Counted from the first letter of the stretch, positions 33,991-45,710 are shown. The stretch: 64,000 bases of DNA from Glandiceps talaboti (GCF_964340395.1 NC_135569.1:17408257-17472256); one strand, 5' to 3'. Numbers and translations: made by a program. The notes: generated by a model from the letters alone, not told the origin.

Positions 33991-34991
33991 CCTCAAAAAC
34001 TAAACAATCCGGAGGAATGTATTTTCGACACACTGTCTCCGAGTATTGTCTCCAAATTTGACACAGCTGGGACGTTCTGACGCAAAGTTAAATAGCTTTG
34101 AACTTCACACACTATACAAAATAAAGAACACAGAAAAATGCTAATTTACACAATTGGACTCCTTCCAGTCGTCAAACGCTTTCAAAAGCTTTCAAATTCG
34201 ACAGACATTGCAACAGCTTTTTTCTGTGACTTGCAAATATGTTACTCAATCCTTGCCATTTGGTTGTGTACGTTGCTTTGCTACAGACATGAAGAAAATC
34301 GGGTATTTTAGGAGGGTCATGAAATGCTACAGATAGAAACGTGTTTGTTTCCCGCGATAAAGGTGTCATGTCATCTATTATTCATCTACGAGTGGAGACT
34401 TTGGTTTAATCTTTTAATACGGTACGTATTATCTCGACATTACATAGTATACTTTCTGGTTTGGATTCGAAGCCCTTGCTCTACGCAGTTGGTGTTCGTG
34501 TTTTGACTCGAATATGGGCTACGTTCTGATTTGAAGCCATATTCCTGCTCATGTATTAGGCATTGCTACGCAATTGTTGTTGGTGTTTCGTTGAAGACAC
34601 ACAATAAAAAAAAGTTAACCTTTTCCCTGAAATTAAATTTCCACACCACGACACCGTACGACATCGGAATTTATACAAATTGCGAGTGACGTTTTATGAT
34701 ACTCGGAGTCGTAGTAGACATTACCTCATTTATTTAAACAACTTGTACCTTCAAAATTCCGTTTTATAACTTTACTTTTGTAATAGCCTTGAGGATCGCT
34801 CGGTGCCAAATTCTTGACGGGTTTCCGTTTACGTTTAGATAGCGTCATCGTACACACAAATAAACAACGCTACGCACGTATACTACTACAGTACATGTGA
34901 CTCAGTGTCTCGAAAGTTCACGAAGGATCGAGCCCTGATAAGGCGATCGCTAGAGTGTGGTTGCCACAATTTATAGGACCTTAACCCTAAT
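33991..34991. promoter_or_regulatory. CpG-dense stretch, candidate unmethylated region or young insertion
   Basis: CpG is unusually frequent: I count about 24 CG in 34621-34980 by eye, where neighbouring kilobases have only a handful. Words such as CGTACGACATCGG, CTCGGAGTCGTAG and AAGGCGATCGCTAG stand out. In a genome with methylated gene bodies this may mark an unmethylated promoter, or a recent transposon not yet decayed. I find no TATA box, no clear first exon and no transposase. The two short open frames (34154-34336 plus, 34172-34369 minus) are not recognised. Confidence 0.35.
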
Positions 34992-35528
34992 TAGTCCCCG
35001 CCGGACGAAGTCCGGGACGGGGACTTATGGATTGGGTTCCGTCTGTCCGTGCGTGCGTCCATCCGTCCAGACAGTGTTCTATGACATACATGTGTATATT
35101 CATTGTTGTCATGATACGATCCAATATGGCCGCCTCGCAGCCATTTTGTTTGTGAATTTTCCATGTCCAAAGCCATAACTCAGACATGCTTGAACAGATC
35201 TCATTCAAAGTTGGTATTAGGACAGTGTTCTATGACATACATGTGCATATCCATTTTCATCGTGATACGATCCAATATGGCTGCCTGGCAGCCATTTTGT
35301 TTGCGAATTTTCCATGTCCAAAGCCATAACTCAGACATGCTTGAACAGATCTCATTCAAAGTTGGTATTAGGACAGTGTTCTATGACATACATGTGCATA
35401 TCCATTTGTTGTCATGATACGATCCAATATGGCCGCCTAGCAGCCATTTTGTTTGCAAATTTTCCATGTCCAAAGCCATAACTCAGACATGCTTGAACAG
35501 ATCTCATTCAAAGTTGGTATTAGGAGTG
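34992..35528 (+). mobile_element. Family A element, copy 3, 3'-truncated
   Basis: This copy has the best-preserved 5' hairpin: AGTCCCCG plus CCGGAC, loop GAA, GTCCGG, bulge GA, CGGGGACT (34993-35025). TATGGATTGGGTT, a short GTCC/GTGC microsatellite and core units (CCATAACTCAGACATG at 35173, 35324 and 35476) follow. It stops inside a core unit near 35528, where the 40-bp minisatellite begins, so the 3' inverted repeat and hairpin are missing. The array may have grown from, or deleted into, the element end. Confidence 0.85.
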
Positions 35529-35530
35529 TT

Positions 35531-36239
35531 TGGGGGGATATTGTAGATATACAAGGCAATATGGTGGATGAAGGGGGACATTGTAGATATACAAGGCAAT
35601 ATGGTGGTTAAAGGGGGATATTGTAGTTATACAAGGCAATATTGTGGATAAAGGGGGATATTGTAGGTATACAAGGCAATATGGTGGTTAAAGGGGGATA
35701 TTGTAGTTATACAAGGCAATATTGTGGATAAAGGGGGTATTGTAGATATACAAGGCAATATTGTGGTTAAAGGGGGATATTGTAGGTATACAAGGCAATA
35801 TGGTGGATAAAGGGGGATATTGTAGATATACAAGGCAATATGGTGGATAAAGAGGATATTGTAGATATACAAGGCAATATGGTGGATGAAGGGGGACATT
35901 GTAGATATACAAGGCAATATGGTGGTTAAAGGGGGATATTGTAGTTATACAAGGCAATATTGTGGATAAAGGGGGATATTGTAGGTATACAAGGCAATAT
36001 GGTGGATAAAGGGGGATATTGTAGATATACAAGGCAATATTGTGGTTAAAGGGGGATATTGTAGGTATACAAGGCAATATGGTGGATAAAGGGGGATATT
36101 GTACATATACAAGGCAATATGGTGGATAAAGAGGATATTGTAGATATACAAGGCAATATGGTGGATAAAGGGGGATATTGTAGATATACAAGGCAATATG
36201 GTGGATAAAGAGGATATTGTAGATATACAAGGCAATATT
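35531..36239. repeat. 40-bp minisatellite, about 17.5 units
   Basis: The unit contains GGGGGATATTGTAGATATAC plus AAGGCAATATGGTGGATAAA (40 bp, sometimes 39). Variable sites are GTAGATATAC/GTAGTTATAC/GTAGGTATAC, ATGGTGG/ATTGTGG and GGATAAA/GGTTAAA. The same variant order recurs about 360 bp apart, so blocks of about nine units were duplicated. Minus-strand open frames are repeat translations. Confidence 0.96.
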
Positions 36240-36985
36240 AAGTTGACTAAACTGCTTTAGTTCCTAATTTTGATATCATTTCTAACTAAAGTTATCCAAA
36301 TATCTCCAGGAAATTGTCAAAATTCTACCAGATTTGTACTTTATTGTTACTATAGCGACATCAAATCTTGGTAAATTTCAGTTCAACCAACTCTTATCAT
36401 TATCATAAACTTGAATATTGTTTCTTTTCAAATTTGTCCAAATATGTTTTCAAAATTATCTAACTTTGACCAGATTTTGACGTTATCATTTAACTTTGAC
36501 CAGATTTTAACGTTATCATTTAACTTTGACCAGATTTTGACGTTTCTGTTACTGAGGACTTAAACCATAGTAAAATTCTGACCATGTATATTTACTGAAA
36601 TGTGATAGATATTATGTTACCAAGACAATCATATTTGACCAAGTTTTGAAACCTCAGTACAGGCAAATTAAGTCCTTGGTAATTTTTTGGGGAAAAGAAA
36701 ATCGATCATTTGCATTTTTATTACAGTTGATCAGAAAACTTTGCCCCATTGAAATATTTTGATGAAATTAAAGAGGCATGATGAAATTCTATATTTATGG
36801 TGTGTTATAAATATTATCAATAATTGAAAAATGTAATAAAATTATTAGAAATAAAGTAGCATGAAATGTTGATTGACGTTACCAAGATATGAGATCACTT
36901 TTTATAAAAATCATAGTATTTCTTTCTATCATAATACAGCTATATTTGTATCTCCAAAAAAGAGGGAAAATGTTTTCGTAATTTT
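36240..36985. other. AT-rich sequence with a 31-bp triplication
   Basis: TAACTTTGACCAGATTTTGA plus CGTTATCATT recurs three times at 36463-36545. The rest is AT-rich, with related CAAATTTTNACCA words that suggest an older spread of the same unit. No gene recognised. Confidence 0.5.
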
Positions 36986-37016
36986 ACATGCTGACAAAAG
37001 TGTCAGCATGTTTTTT
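36986..37016 (+). other. Perfect 11-bp hairpin followed by T6
   Basis: ACATGCTGACA (36986-36996) and TGTCAGCATGT (37001-37011) pair perfectly around the loop AAAG; the T run at 37011-37016 follows directly. In bacteria this shape would be called an intrinsic terminator, but this is animal DNA, so a foldback remnant or a pol III stop is as likely. Function unknown. Confidence 0.8.
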
Positions 37017-37024
37017 ATGAAAGT

Positions 37025-37040
37025 GGGTGGGGAGGGAGGG
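37025..37040 (+). other. Canonical G-quadruplex motif
   Basis: GGGTGGGGAGGGAGGG has four G tracts joined by single-base loops, the most stable class of predicted G-quadruplex. More G tracts follow to 37054. It lies 9 bases after the T run of the hairpin at 36986-37016. Confidence 0.85.
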
Positions 37041-37118
37041 AGAGAAGGAGGGGGTTGTTCTAGTGAAATTTGCATAGATTTTGATATCTTAACCAGCATG
37101 GTGTTTATTAGATACTGA

Positions 37119-37363
37119 TAGGGAACATAAAATAGCCAAGAAAATCAGGTAGATTTGACCAATATAACCATGCATTGGTTTAAAACATAAAATAGCCAAG
37201 AAAATCAGGTAGATTTGACCAATATAACCATGCATTGGTTTATAACATAAAATAGCCAAGAAAATCAGGTAGATTTGACCAATATAACCATGCATTGGTT
37301 TATAACATAAAATAGCCAAGAAAATCAGGTAGATTTGACCAATATAACCATGCATTGGTTTAA
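37119..37363. repeat. 60-bp minisatellite, about 4 nearly identical units
   Basis: The unit contains AACATAAAATAGCCAAGAAA, ATCAGGTAGATTTGACC and AATATAACCATGCATTGGTT. Copies differ only at TTTATAAC/TTTAAAAC, so expansion is recent. The minus-strand frame 37089-37355 repeats a 20-residue peptide because 60 is divisible by three. Confidence 0.96.
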
Positions 37364-37500
37364 AAGTAATTTTAATGGATGCATTAGAAATTGGAAATTG
37401 TACACACAGTCTTTTATGGTGAAAACATAAATTTTGGTGTAAATATAATTATTATGTCAGATGGGCAAGTCAAATTTACTTTTATATGTTCATGCAAAAT

Positions 37501-37727
37501 GGCAGTGATAATGTAGGTAGGGTTAGATAACTGGCAGTGATAATGTAGGTAGAGTTAGATAACTGGCAGTGATAATGTAGGTAGGGTTAGATAACTGGCA
37601 GTGATAATGTAGGTAGGGTTAGATAACTGGCAGTGATAATGTAGGTAGGGTTAGATAACTGGCAGTGATAATGTAGGTAGGGTTAGATAACTGGCAGTGA
37701 TAATGTAAGTAGGGTTAGATAACTGGA
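37501..37727. repeat. 32-bp minisatellite, 7 units
   Basis: The unit is GGCAGTGATAATGTAGGTAG plus GGTTAGATAACT, starting at 37501 and 37533 and so on, with single-base variants (GAGTTAG, GTAAGTAG). The string TAGGGTTAG inside the unit matches one and a half telomere repeats, probably by chance. Confidence 0.96.
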
Positions 37728-37840
37728 ACTATTCCATTTGTTAGCAATTACGATAATAATGAAAGTGTGCTTACAAAAAGGTGATGTATGAATATAAAAT
37801 CTCACGACAGTTTTCTCAACCTTACTAAAAAACTGCATAG

Positions 37841-38226
37841 AACTTTGTAATTTTAATGACATTACTTATTTTGTTATCATGAAGAGTCAAATTGTTACAA
37901 ACACTAGTATGATATGGCAGAGATCAACTTTAGTCAATTCAATATACTACATGTCATCAAAACTGGGGGATATATACAGATATACTACATGTCATCAAAA
38001 CTGGGGGATATATACAGATATACTACATGTCATCAAAACTGGGGGATATAACTTTGTAATTTTAATGACATTACTTATTTTGTTATCATGAAGAGTCAAA
38101 TTGTTACAAACACTAGTATGATATGGCAGAGATCAACTTTAGTCAATTCAATATACTACATGTCATCAAAACTGGGGGATATATACAGATATACTACATG
38201 TCATCAAAACTGGGGGATATATACAT
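37841..38226. repeat. 209-bp duplication with a nested 38-bp repeat
   Basis: The segment starting AACTTTGTAATTTTAATGAC at 37841 is repeated from 38050. Each copy ends in a 38-bp repeat (TATACTACATGTCATCAAAA plus CTGGGGGATATATACAGA): three copies in the first block (37943, 37981, 38019) and two in the second. The outer duplication came after the inner one had begun. Confidence 0.93.
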
Positions 38227-40544
38227 GTCTCATGAGATTGATGTAAACACTCTTTGAGTAGAGGGTTGTGCCAAGGTCAAGGTTAAAGATAATTAAAAGT
38301 GAGATGCATTATATACCAGTGAAAGACCAGTCTTTCAATTATTAGTAGTGTGGCATTGTATTCACTGAAAATAATTGTACTTAGGTAGGTTTTCTCATGA
38401 ATTCTAAATCAGTGTCTGGCCAACAATACAGTTTATACTAAAATTGTAGAATTTATCAAAACGTTTCTCCAAGTTCATTTAATAATCGTGGCATTTTGGT
38501 GAAATCTTAAATTCTAAATCAGTCAAAAACAGTATGTTTGAGAATTTGAATCGACAGAAAACTGTTAGTTTCTATGAAACCAGTCCAAATAGCAAGACAT
38601 TGCAACTAGTTTGTTAGAATACACACCTGGTTCATGGTACTGATCACAAAATTTGGAATTTGCTTCCAAATGATTTCTTTTGGCTTTTTGAGTTCAAATT
38701 TTCTTTTGCAAATATCACAAAGTACAATTATAAGAATTGTGGATTTTTGTAAAAAATTGAATCAACTGTAAAGTTTTTCAATCAAAACTGTCTATAGTAA
38801 AGAGCTGAAATGCAAACAGTACAAGTTTGTGTTATAATACAATGGAATCAGATTGAAACTTTTCTTCAGGAGAACAGTCAATGCAAACATGGCAAGTTTG
38901 GTGATTGTAATCTATGGCAGTGGAGGCGTCAGTGATCTTAGTGATATTTAATTCTATTTCACCTTGATATACTCATTGTTTTAGCTGCTTAGACTTGTTG
39001 TAGAGAAATGACCAATCTTGTAATTTCAAGATTTTAATACTCTAGAGAGACTACTCTCATTTCCTTGACTCCATCTTATCCAGTAATCTGTTGAAATTAG
39101 TGAGGTCTTGATTTTTATCAGAGACTTTAAACTGCCGCCAACTAGTTAACAGATTTATAGTGTGATATATTGATCTTATCAGTCAACAGTTTTACATCAA
39201 AATAAACACTAATTGTGGACTTTGCTATCAATTTATGGAAAGTATTTAATTTTTATGTATGCATATATCCCAGTGTGTGTCATTACTGTGTGATACTGTA
39301 GCTGAGATTGCCTTGGAAAATAATAGGGTTCACTTGATCGTTGTGTGCAGGTCATCTTTTTGTGTAACATGCCAAGGTTGAGCTGAAGGTAGAAAAACAC
39401 ATTATGAAAAATTGTTGGCGAAAGTCATAATGTTCTGTAAACATGTAAAAACTAAAACTAAGATGTGAGAGTCAACCCAAAGGCAAAAAACAACAAAACA
39501 ATGAATTTTATGAACAGCTGTCTGTACAAATAAAAGATCTATTTTTGAGAAAGTAACAACAGTGGTGATTTGAAGTCAACTATAACACCCTCCCATAAAA
39601 TATAAAAACCAACAGTATGAGAATTTTCATAAAAATGTATTTGAAGTCATACAAACTACTGTAAGATTGTTTTTAGAAAGAAAAAAATGAAAATTGATAA
39701 CAATACAAGTAAATTGGAGCTGAAATGGAAGTAAAATAGGCCCCTTCCTTTTTTTTACCAGCATCTTAAAACCGTTATAGGATATTAATATTACATTGAG
39801 TCCCGAGTCTTGACTCATGCTTCATAGACAGTTGGAAAACTGAGACAGTGAGATTTCACATGAAGTTAAGGAGCTCTGCATTACGGAGACAGACAGAATT
39901 CACTCATGTCACAAAGACCAGTTTACTTCGCATATTGTACATCAGTGTCCACTTTAAAAGCTAAAATATGATATTATTATCAATAAAAGCCCTCAATATT
40001 TAATGAAGTCAGCGTATCTGTATTGTCCAGCAGTTAAGACCTCATAAAGACAAGTCTAAATGAGTAAGTAAAAGGGATGGGGAGTGTATTAACTTTGAAA
40101 GCAAGATAACAGGAAAGTCAAAGAAATCCAACAACGGATACAGCTGTCCACAACTCTACTTTTTGTCTCTTTTTTTTGGACCCAAATGGAAATTTGGAGA
40201 AGTAGGGGAGGCAGAGAGACAGGAAATAATTGTGGTTGAAATAAAAGCTTATAAAAGTCAAAGTAAAAACAGATGAGACAACATGAAGACCTGTTTGTGA
40301 TCAACTCTGACAGGTTAGTTTTTGTGTTGTTATGGCAACCATGTCTATCGACTATTTAGCATAGCCCTGTGTGCTATATGCCTGAATAAAATTCTTTAGA
40401 AAGTGACTGTTTTCTGACTATGGCTTCTCTTTGGTACACTTGATTCATTAGATTTTTTATGCATACCTTATACACCAACTTTTAAGTATACAGTTTAGTT
40501 AATTTTATGAGTTTTCACAGAGTAGCGTACAGAAAGTTATCAGT
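38227..40544. other. AT-rich sequence, no gene recognised
   Basis: CpG-poor, AT-rich DNA of intron or spacer type. The X-box-like GTTGTTATGGCAAC lies at 40326-40339. Minus-strand open frames at 39627-39818 and 40089-40304 show no family signature. Confidence 0.4.
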
Positions 40545-41015
40545 TTATTATTATAACACATTACCCCCTCCTGTATAGATACACTCCAGGGTGACAAATA
40601 ACCCCCTCCTGCATAGATACACTCCGGGGTGACAAATAACTCCCTCCTGTATAGATATAGTCTGGGTGACAAATAACCCCCTCCTGTATAGATACAGTAC
40701 ATTGTAGGGTGACAAATAACCCCTCCTGTATAGATACACTCTAGGATGACAAATAACTCCCTCCTGTATGTATACACTCCAGGGTGACAAATAACTCCCT
40801 CCTGTATATATACACTCTAGGGTGACAAATAACCCCCTCCTGCATAAATACACTCTAGCCTAGGGTGACAAGTAACCCCCTCCTGTATAGATACACTCTA
40901 GCCTAGGGTGACAAATAACCCCCTCCTGTATAGATACACTGTAGGGTGACAAATAACCCCCTCCTATATAGATACACTCTAGCCTAGGGTGACAAATAAC
41001 CCCCTCCTGCTTAGA
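40545..41015. repeat. 40-47-bp minisatellite, about 11 units
   Basis: Units contain GGGTGACAAATAACCCCCTC, CTGTATAGATACACT and CTAG; some carry an extra CCTAG, which changes unit length. Open frames on the minus strand repeat a Tyr/Arg/Gly-rich peptide only because of the unit. Confidence 0.95.
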
Positions 41016-41657
41016 GTACAACATTAATTAATATAAAACTTGACATAAACAAAATATATTAGTCTGAGTAATTATTCCTAATACTCTATCCATCTATCAT
41101 ATTGTGTAACACAAATATTAATCTAACTATGGCTACTCATCAATATGATTATAGCTGTCATCATAATTTCTAATAATTTATAGTTTAATAAGTAAAAGTC
41201 AACTGTATGTATTCATCAAGGTATACACACACTGATAGGTAAATGAATCAAAGAATAATGTATTGTCACTCGTCTGGCTGTTGTACTGTACTTACAGTGG
41301 TTTAGGTTTCAGATAGAAACAAGATAGAGATAGACTGGCTTGAAAGTATATGAACTGACCGACAGACAGGCAGACAGAAAAAGTAGAGTATTGTCACCTT
41401 TTAATCTATAACCATTTGTTAATATAATCAATAATATAACAACTAACTTGACCAGGTGTTTAGAATTTGACTACTGTGGGAACACTAAGTCAAAGTTACA
41501 ATATCCAGACTTGTTGTGAAACCATGAATGGGATTGCAGCAGATGTATGAGTAACTAAATAGAAGACAAAGCACACTTGACATATCACAGTATAATGTCA
41601 GACAAAAACATTTTTAGCACGACTGAACTGATAAGGTTACATATTAGTAGTACTAAG
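41016..41657. other. AT-rich spacer, no gene recognised
   Basis: No repeat or gene that I can define. A short GACAGACAGGCAGACAG run lies near 41362. Confidence 0.4.
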
Positions 41658-42680
41658 TGTGTGTGTGCGTATATGTGCGTGCGTGCGTGTGTGCGTGCGT
41701 GCGTGTGTGTGTGAACAACTTAAAGTCAAAATATGCTGGACTGATTGCCATGATATTTGGTGGGTGTATTACATTATTCAAATCAAAACAATATTTCCAC
41801 CTGTGTGATTTGGGTAAAAAATGTGATTTTTGGTCAAAAAACTTAAACTCAAAAAGAACTGGGCAGATCGGTTTGAAATTTGGTGGGAACATTGTTAAGG
41901 GTGTTTAGTTTAATAGGTTTTCATGACATGATCCCCTCAGTAATATGCAAATTAGGTGTAAAAATGTGTCTTTTTGGTCAAAAATCCAAAACTACTGAGC
42001 AGATTAGGCTAAAATTTGATGGAAAGATTCTTAGGTGTGTTTGGTGTAAGAATTGTTCATGACATTTATATGCAAGTTAGGTGTGAAAATGTGTCTTTTT
42101 GGTAAAAAATCTATAATTCTGAAACTACCCAGCAGATTAGGCTGAAATTTAATGGAGATGTATCTGGGGATGTGTGGATGAAGCTGTATTCTGATATGTG
42201 ATGATCCCCTCAGTAATATGCAAATTAGGTGTAAAAATGTGTCATTTTGGTCAAAAATCTGTAATTCCAAAACTCCTGAGCAGATTGGGCTGAAATTAAA
42301 TGGAGATGCATCTGGAGATATGTAGATGAAGCTGTATTCACAACATGATAATCCCATCAGCAATATGCAAATTAGGTCTAAAATTCTAAATTTTGGTCAA
42401 AAACTTATATCCTGAAACTGCATGGTGAATGGGTTGAAACTTGGTGGGAATGTTTCTGGAGGTATTATTCTATAGTTATTGTTGAAAATATTGTGACACA
42501 ATTGGTCCTAGCAACCATGACCTTGCCCTTAGCAACAGTGAAATGATAGTGCATATTACAAACAGGGATGAGTAGGCAAAATAATGAAGATTCCAAAAAT
42601 GTATGCAATATGCCTAGCAACAACACCATGCCCATAGCAGCAGCCAACTACAGTTGTGCTACAGTGCCATTGGCGGTATT
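41658..42680 (+). mobile_element. Dispersed repeat family B, longest copy
   Basis: It starts with an alternating purine-pyrimidine tract of GTGT/GCGT/GTAT (41658-41713). Tandem core units follow, each with a TTTGGTCAAAAA word (near 41831, 41976, 42100, 42249 and 42393, mostly 144-149 bp apart) and GAGCAGATTNGGCTGAAATTT. A unique 3' part holds two AGCAAC blocks and GCCCATAGCAGCAGCC, and ends with the small palindrome CAACTACAGTTG and GCCATTGGCGGTATT. The plan of microsatellite, nucleosome-sized cores and unique 3' end is like family A, but I see no family A-type 5' hairpin. No coding capacity. Confidence 0.75.
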
Positions 42681-45025
42681 TTAAAAAAATTGAAATCCGG
42701 GGTTGAAATAACATGATCGATCCATAGATACATTGATGATTCACGGAAGAAAACAGAAGTTGGCAAATGTTTTATTGGCATTAAGATGTATGCTGCTGAG
42801 AAAGTTTTCCATGGTCTGTTTCTCCAGTGATTTAAGAAGGATGGATAATTCAGGAAAGAAAAAGAATTGACAACATTTTAGGTTATGAAATGTTTATAAC
42901 ACTCAAGTAAGGTGAGGTGGAGGTTGTCTACAATTTGATGAAACAAGGATAAATCAGTAAATAATAAGATGCTACAGGGAAAAGTTCATGATTGTTAAAT
43001 CTGTTCCTGAGGGGGTCGTCTACATTTAGTTTCTCCATTGATTTAAGAAATAAAGATGAATCAGGAAAGATAGAGATGCTACTGGGAAATGTTCATGATT
43101 GTTGAAATCTGTTCCTGAGGAGGTCATCTATATGTAGTGTATTAAATAGACCAATTGTTCATGTGATTGGATTTTGTGAGATACTCAGGAATGGTTTGTA
43201 TCAAAGTGGAGTTGTATAGGATACTTGGATAAGAAGACTGACAGCTTTACTGCATGTTGCCTGTTACATTGGAGAGTTGTTTTTCTGTCAATACTGAAAG
43301 AGTCTTGTTGGTTGATTCTCAATCTAGTCTGTTAAATTTCCCACGTGTATAGAGAAGCACTTACATGGCTCTCAATCATTCTGATTACATAGCAGATTTG
43401 TCAGTATAAAAAGCTTTGCTTAAAAGGAAGGATATCGTGGAAAGGAAATCGAAAGCATGCAATGACTTGATCTTAAGATGTTTTAATTTGTGAGTCTAAA
43501 GTTACAACTAGACAAAGATTACAGGTGATCTTGCACATCACAATTGCTACATGTGCCCCGAGAGTACCAAACACTCAGCTTCTTAATAGGTGTGGGATAT
43601 AAATCCTAACTTTTAAAATAATATGGCGACACAGTCTAGACTAATCTCAGGGTGATAGGATTTGACATGAAAAAAAGTTGATAAAAAACAAGTACAGGGA
43701 TGTTCTATAAAAAGGTGCTTTTTCTCGGCAAAATGCACAATATTTGCATTTTTTCAAAAAGTTAGCCTTTTGCTGTTCTTTCAAGGAATTGTCATGACTT
43801 GTCATGTAAAAAGTTGATAGAAAAAACAAGTACAGAGATGTTCATATAAAAGATGCATTTTCTTACCAAAATGTATCTGATATTTATGTTTTTCAATGTA
43901 ATAGTTTTTCACCACTTTCTCAAGGAATTGTTGCAATAAGAAGATAAAGAAATTTCTACTTTCTCAAAGAATTTAACATTGTGATATAAAGATGTCTTTT
44001 CCTACCAAAGTGTAGAATTTTTTCTTGCAAAATGATAGCTTTCAGATAAAAAAAGAAGTTTAATGAAGATATTTGCATAGCAAATGTTTGAAACTGAGAT
44101 TTGCACAAAGTCGATAGACATATTTATAATACCAATAAAACTGCAAAGTTGTGTTTACTCGATTTTGACCTAGAAGCACACCAAATTAATTCCATAGCCC
44201 CAATTTGTGATGCAGCATAATGGTAGTGTATAGAAGAGTTGAAAAGGCCATCTTTATAATGGTGAAAGATAACATTATCAATAATAGTTGCATTGTCTGT
44301 CTATTATACAGAAATACGATTTATATGAATGTGCAGCGACTGTGAAGAATTGTGAAATTTAAAATAATAAAAAGATAATGAAAATCTATGACTGCTGTCA
44401 CACATTGAGGATTACTGAATTTACTTTCTATTCCTTCGTCTTTTGTCTGAGTATTTGCGTAGTTATCACACGCTCTGCATGAAATTTTCGATGTCGAAAA
44501 GTTCAACTTGAGTAAATGGTAGAATAAAGCCAACACACAATAGAAACGGTAGTGTCGTTGATACACATCCTAACCACGTTATCCAATGAAATGAACATCG
44601 CAATATCACAAGCGATCATCTAAGCATGAAGCTAGAATTTGACACTTTCAAAAACGAACTTTCCATCTTCAACCAATTTCCTGTTTTCAGATTTTGAATT
44701 CTGCATTGATATTAACAGTACACATGAGTGGAAATCAGGTTAATTTCTTACGCTTCTCAGCTGACTGACTTTAAAAGATAACTGCTATTAAAGGAACACT
44801 TGTACTGAAAGTCAGTATAATAAATGCAACAGTGATGTTTGAATGAAAAATTAAAAGTTGATACATAAACTTTTCTTTCGTCCTTACAACAATGACTGAA
44901 TTTATTTAATACTACAAAACTAGATGTGTTTCAGAGAAGTTCAATATAATTCAGTATTTATCAAGGTGTCAATTCATTAAAAAAGTAGATATTTAGAAAA
45001 CTTTTCAAATAAACTATAATTTCTG
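42681..45025. other. AT-rich sequence with decayed tandem repeats
   Basis: At 42815-43140 a unit of roughly 220 bp (TTTCTCCANTGATTTAAGAA, ATGCTAC, GGGAAANGTTCATGATTG, CTGTTCCTGAGG) is present twice. At 43660-44050 a unit of about 137 bp (AAAAAGTTGATA, AACAAGTACAG, GATGTTC, ACCAAAATG, TCAAGGAATTG) is present two to three times. TTTTCGA-TG-TCGAAAA (44485-44500) is a short palindrome. No exon recognised. Confidence 0.5.
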
Positions 45026-45480
45026 TGCATAGGGTAACAACCCCACTGATATCTCCAATATGTCCATATTAGAGAGGGAAGTCTATGTTTGACTACTTGA
45101 CATTATGTATCTCAACTCTCTTATGTGTACATAGCAGACAGAATACATGTACTGCCCCATTATGAACAAACATTTCACTATAACAAACCCCAGTGATGTC
45201 CCAATAAGTCTGTATTAGAGATGTAACCATTGTAGAGAGGTAATGATGTATGGTGATATGGTAATGATGTCCCAGTAAGTCCGGACTAGAAAGGTGACCA
45301 CAATAGAGAGATAACACTATATATTAACGACTTTTCGTTATATGTTTGTATTCTTTGAACTATTTATGTTATAGAGAGTGCATAATACTTTTCTGTAATG
45401 AACCCTTCTGATGTCCCCAAATAAGTCCGTATTAGAAATAAGTCTGTATTAGAAAGGTGGCCTTAGTACAGGTATCAGTA
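45026..45480. repeat. Diverged tandem repeat, about four units
   Basis: The words TGATGTCCCAATAAGTCTGT, ATTAGA and GGTGACCANNNTAGAGAG recur near 45045, 45190, 45265 and 45400 with many changes and indels. This is an old array; the last unit has a 20-bp internal duplication (ATAAGTCNGTATTAGAA). Confidence 0.7.
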
Positions 45481-45606
45481 TATAATGATGACTTAGCAAT
45501 TCTATATTTTGTGGTTTTGTAAGAAAAAACATATAATACCTGTGGTTTTAGTGTATGTAGTGTTTTTTTTAGCAAAGACATAATTGTGTTTAGGTAAATG
45601 ATTTAT

Positions 45607-45710
45607 ACTATAATTAACTAGATACATAGTGAATTGTCTACTTGTCACATGTTAATATTATAATTAACTAGATACATAGTGAATTGTCTACTTGTCACAT
45701 GTTAATATTT
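45607..45710. repeat. 50-bp direct duplication
   Basis: TATAATTAACTAGATACATA followed by GTGAATTGTCTACTTGTCAC and ATGTTAATAT occurs twice in tandem without differences, so it is recent. Confidence 0.9.

Noticed and set aside
33796-33996. Minus-strand basic open frame as a candidate gene
   Set aside because: No ATG at the nominal start, no recognised domain and no splice evidence.
36986-37016. Bacterial-type intrinsic terminator
   Set aside because: The hairpin and T run fit the shape, but the SINE, LINE and minisatellites show animal DNA, and there is no gene ending there.
37501-37727. Interstitial telomere repeat
   Set aside because: TAGGGTTAG occurs once per 32-bp unit only; there are no tandem TTAGGG runs.
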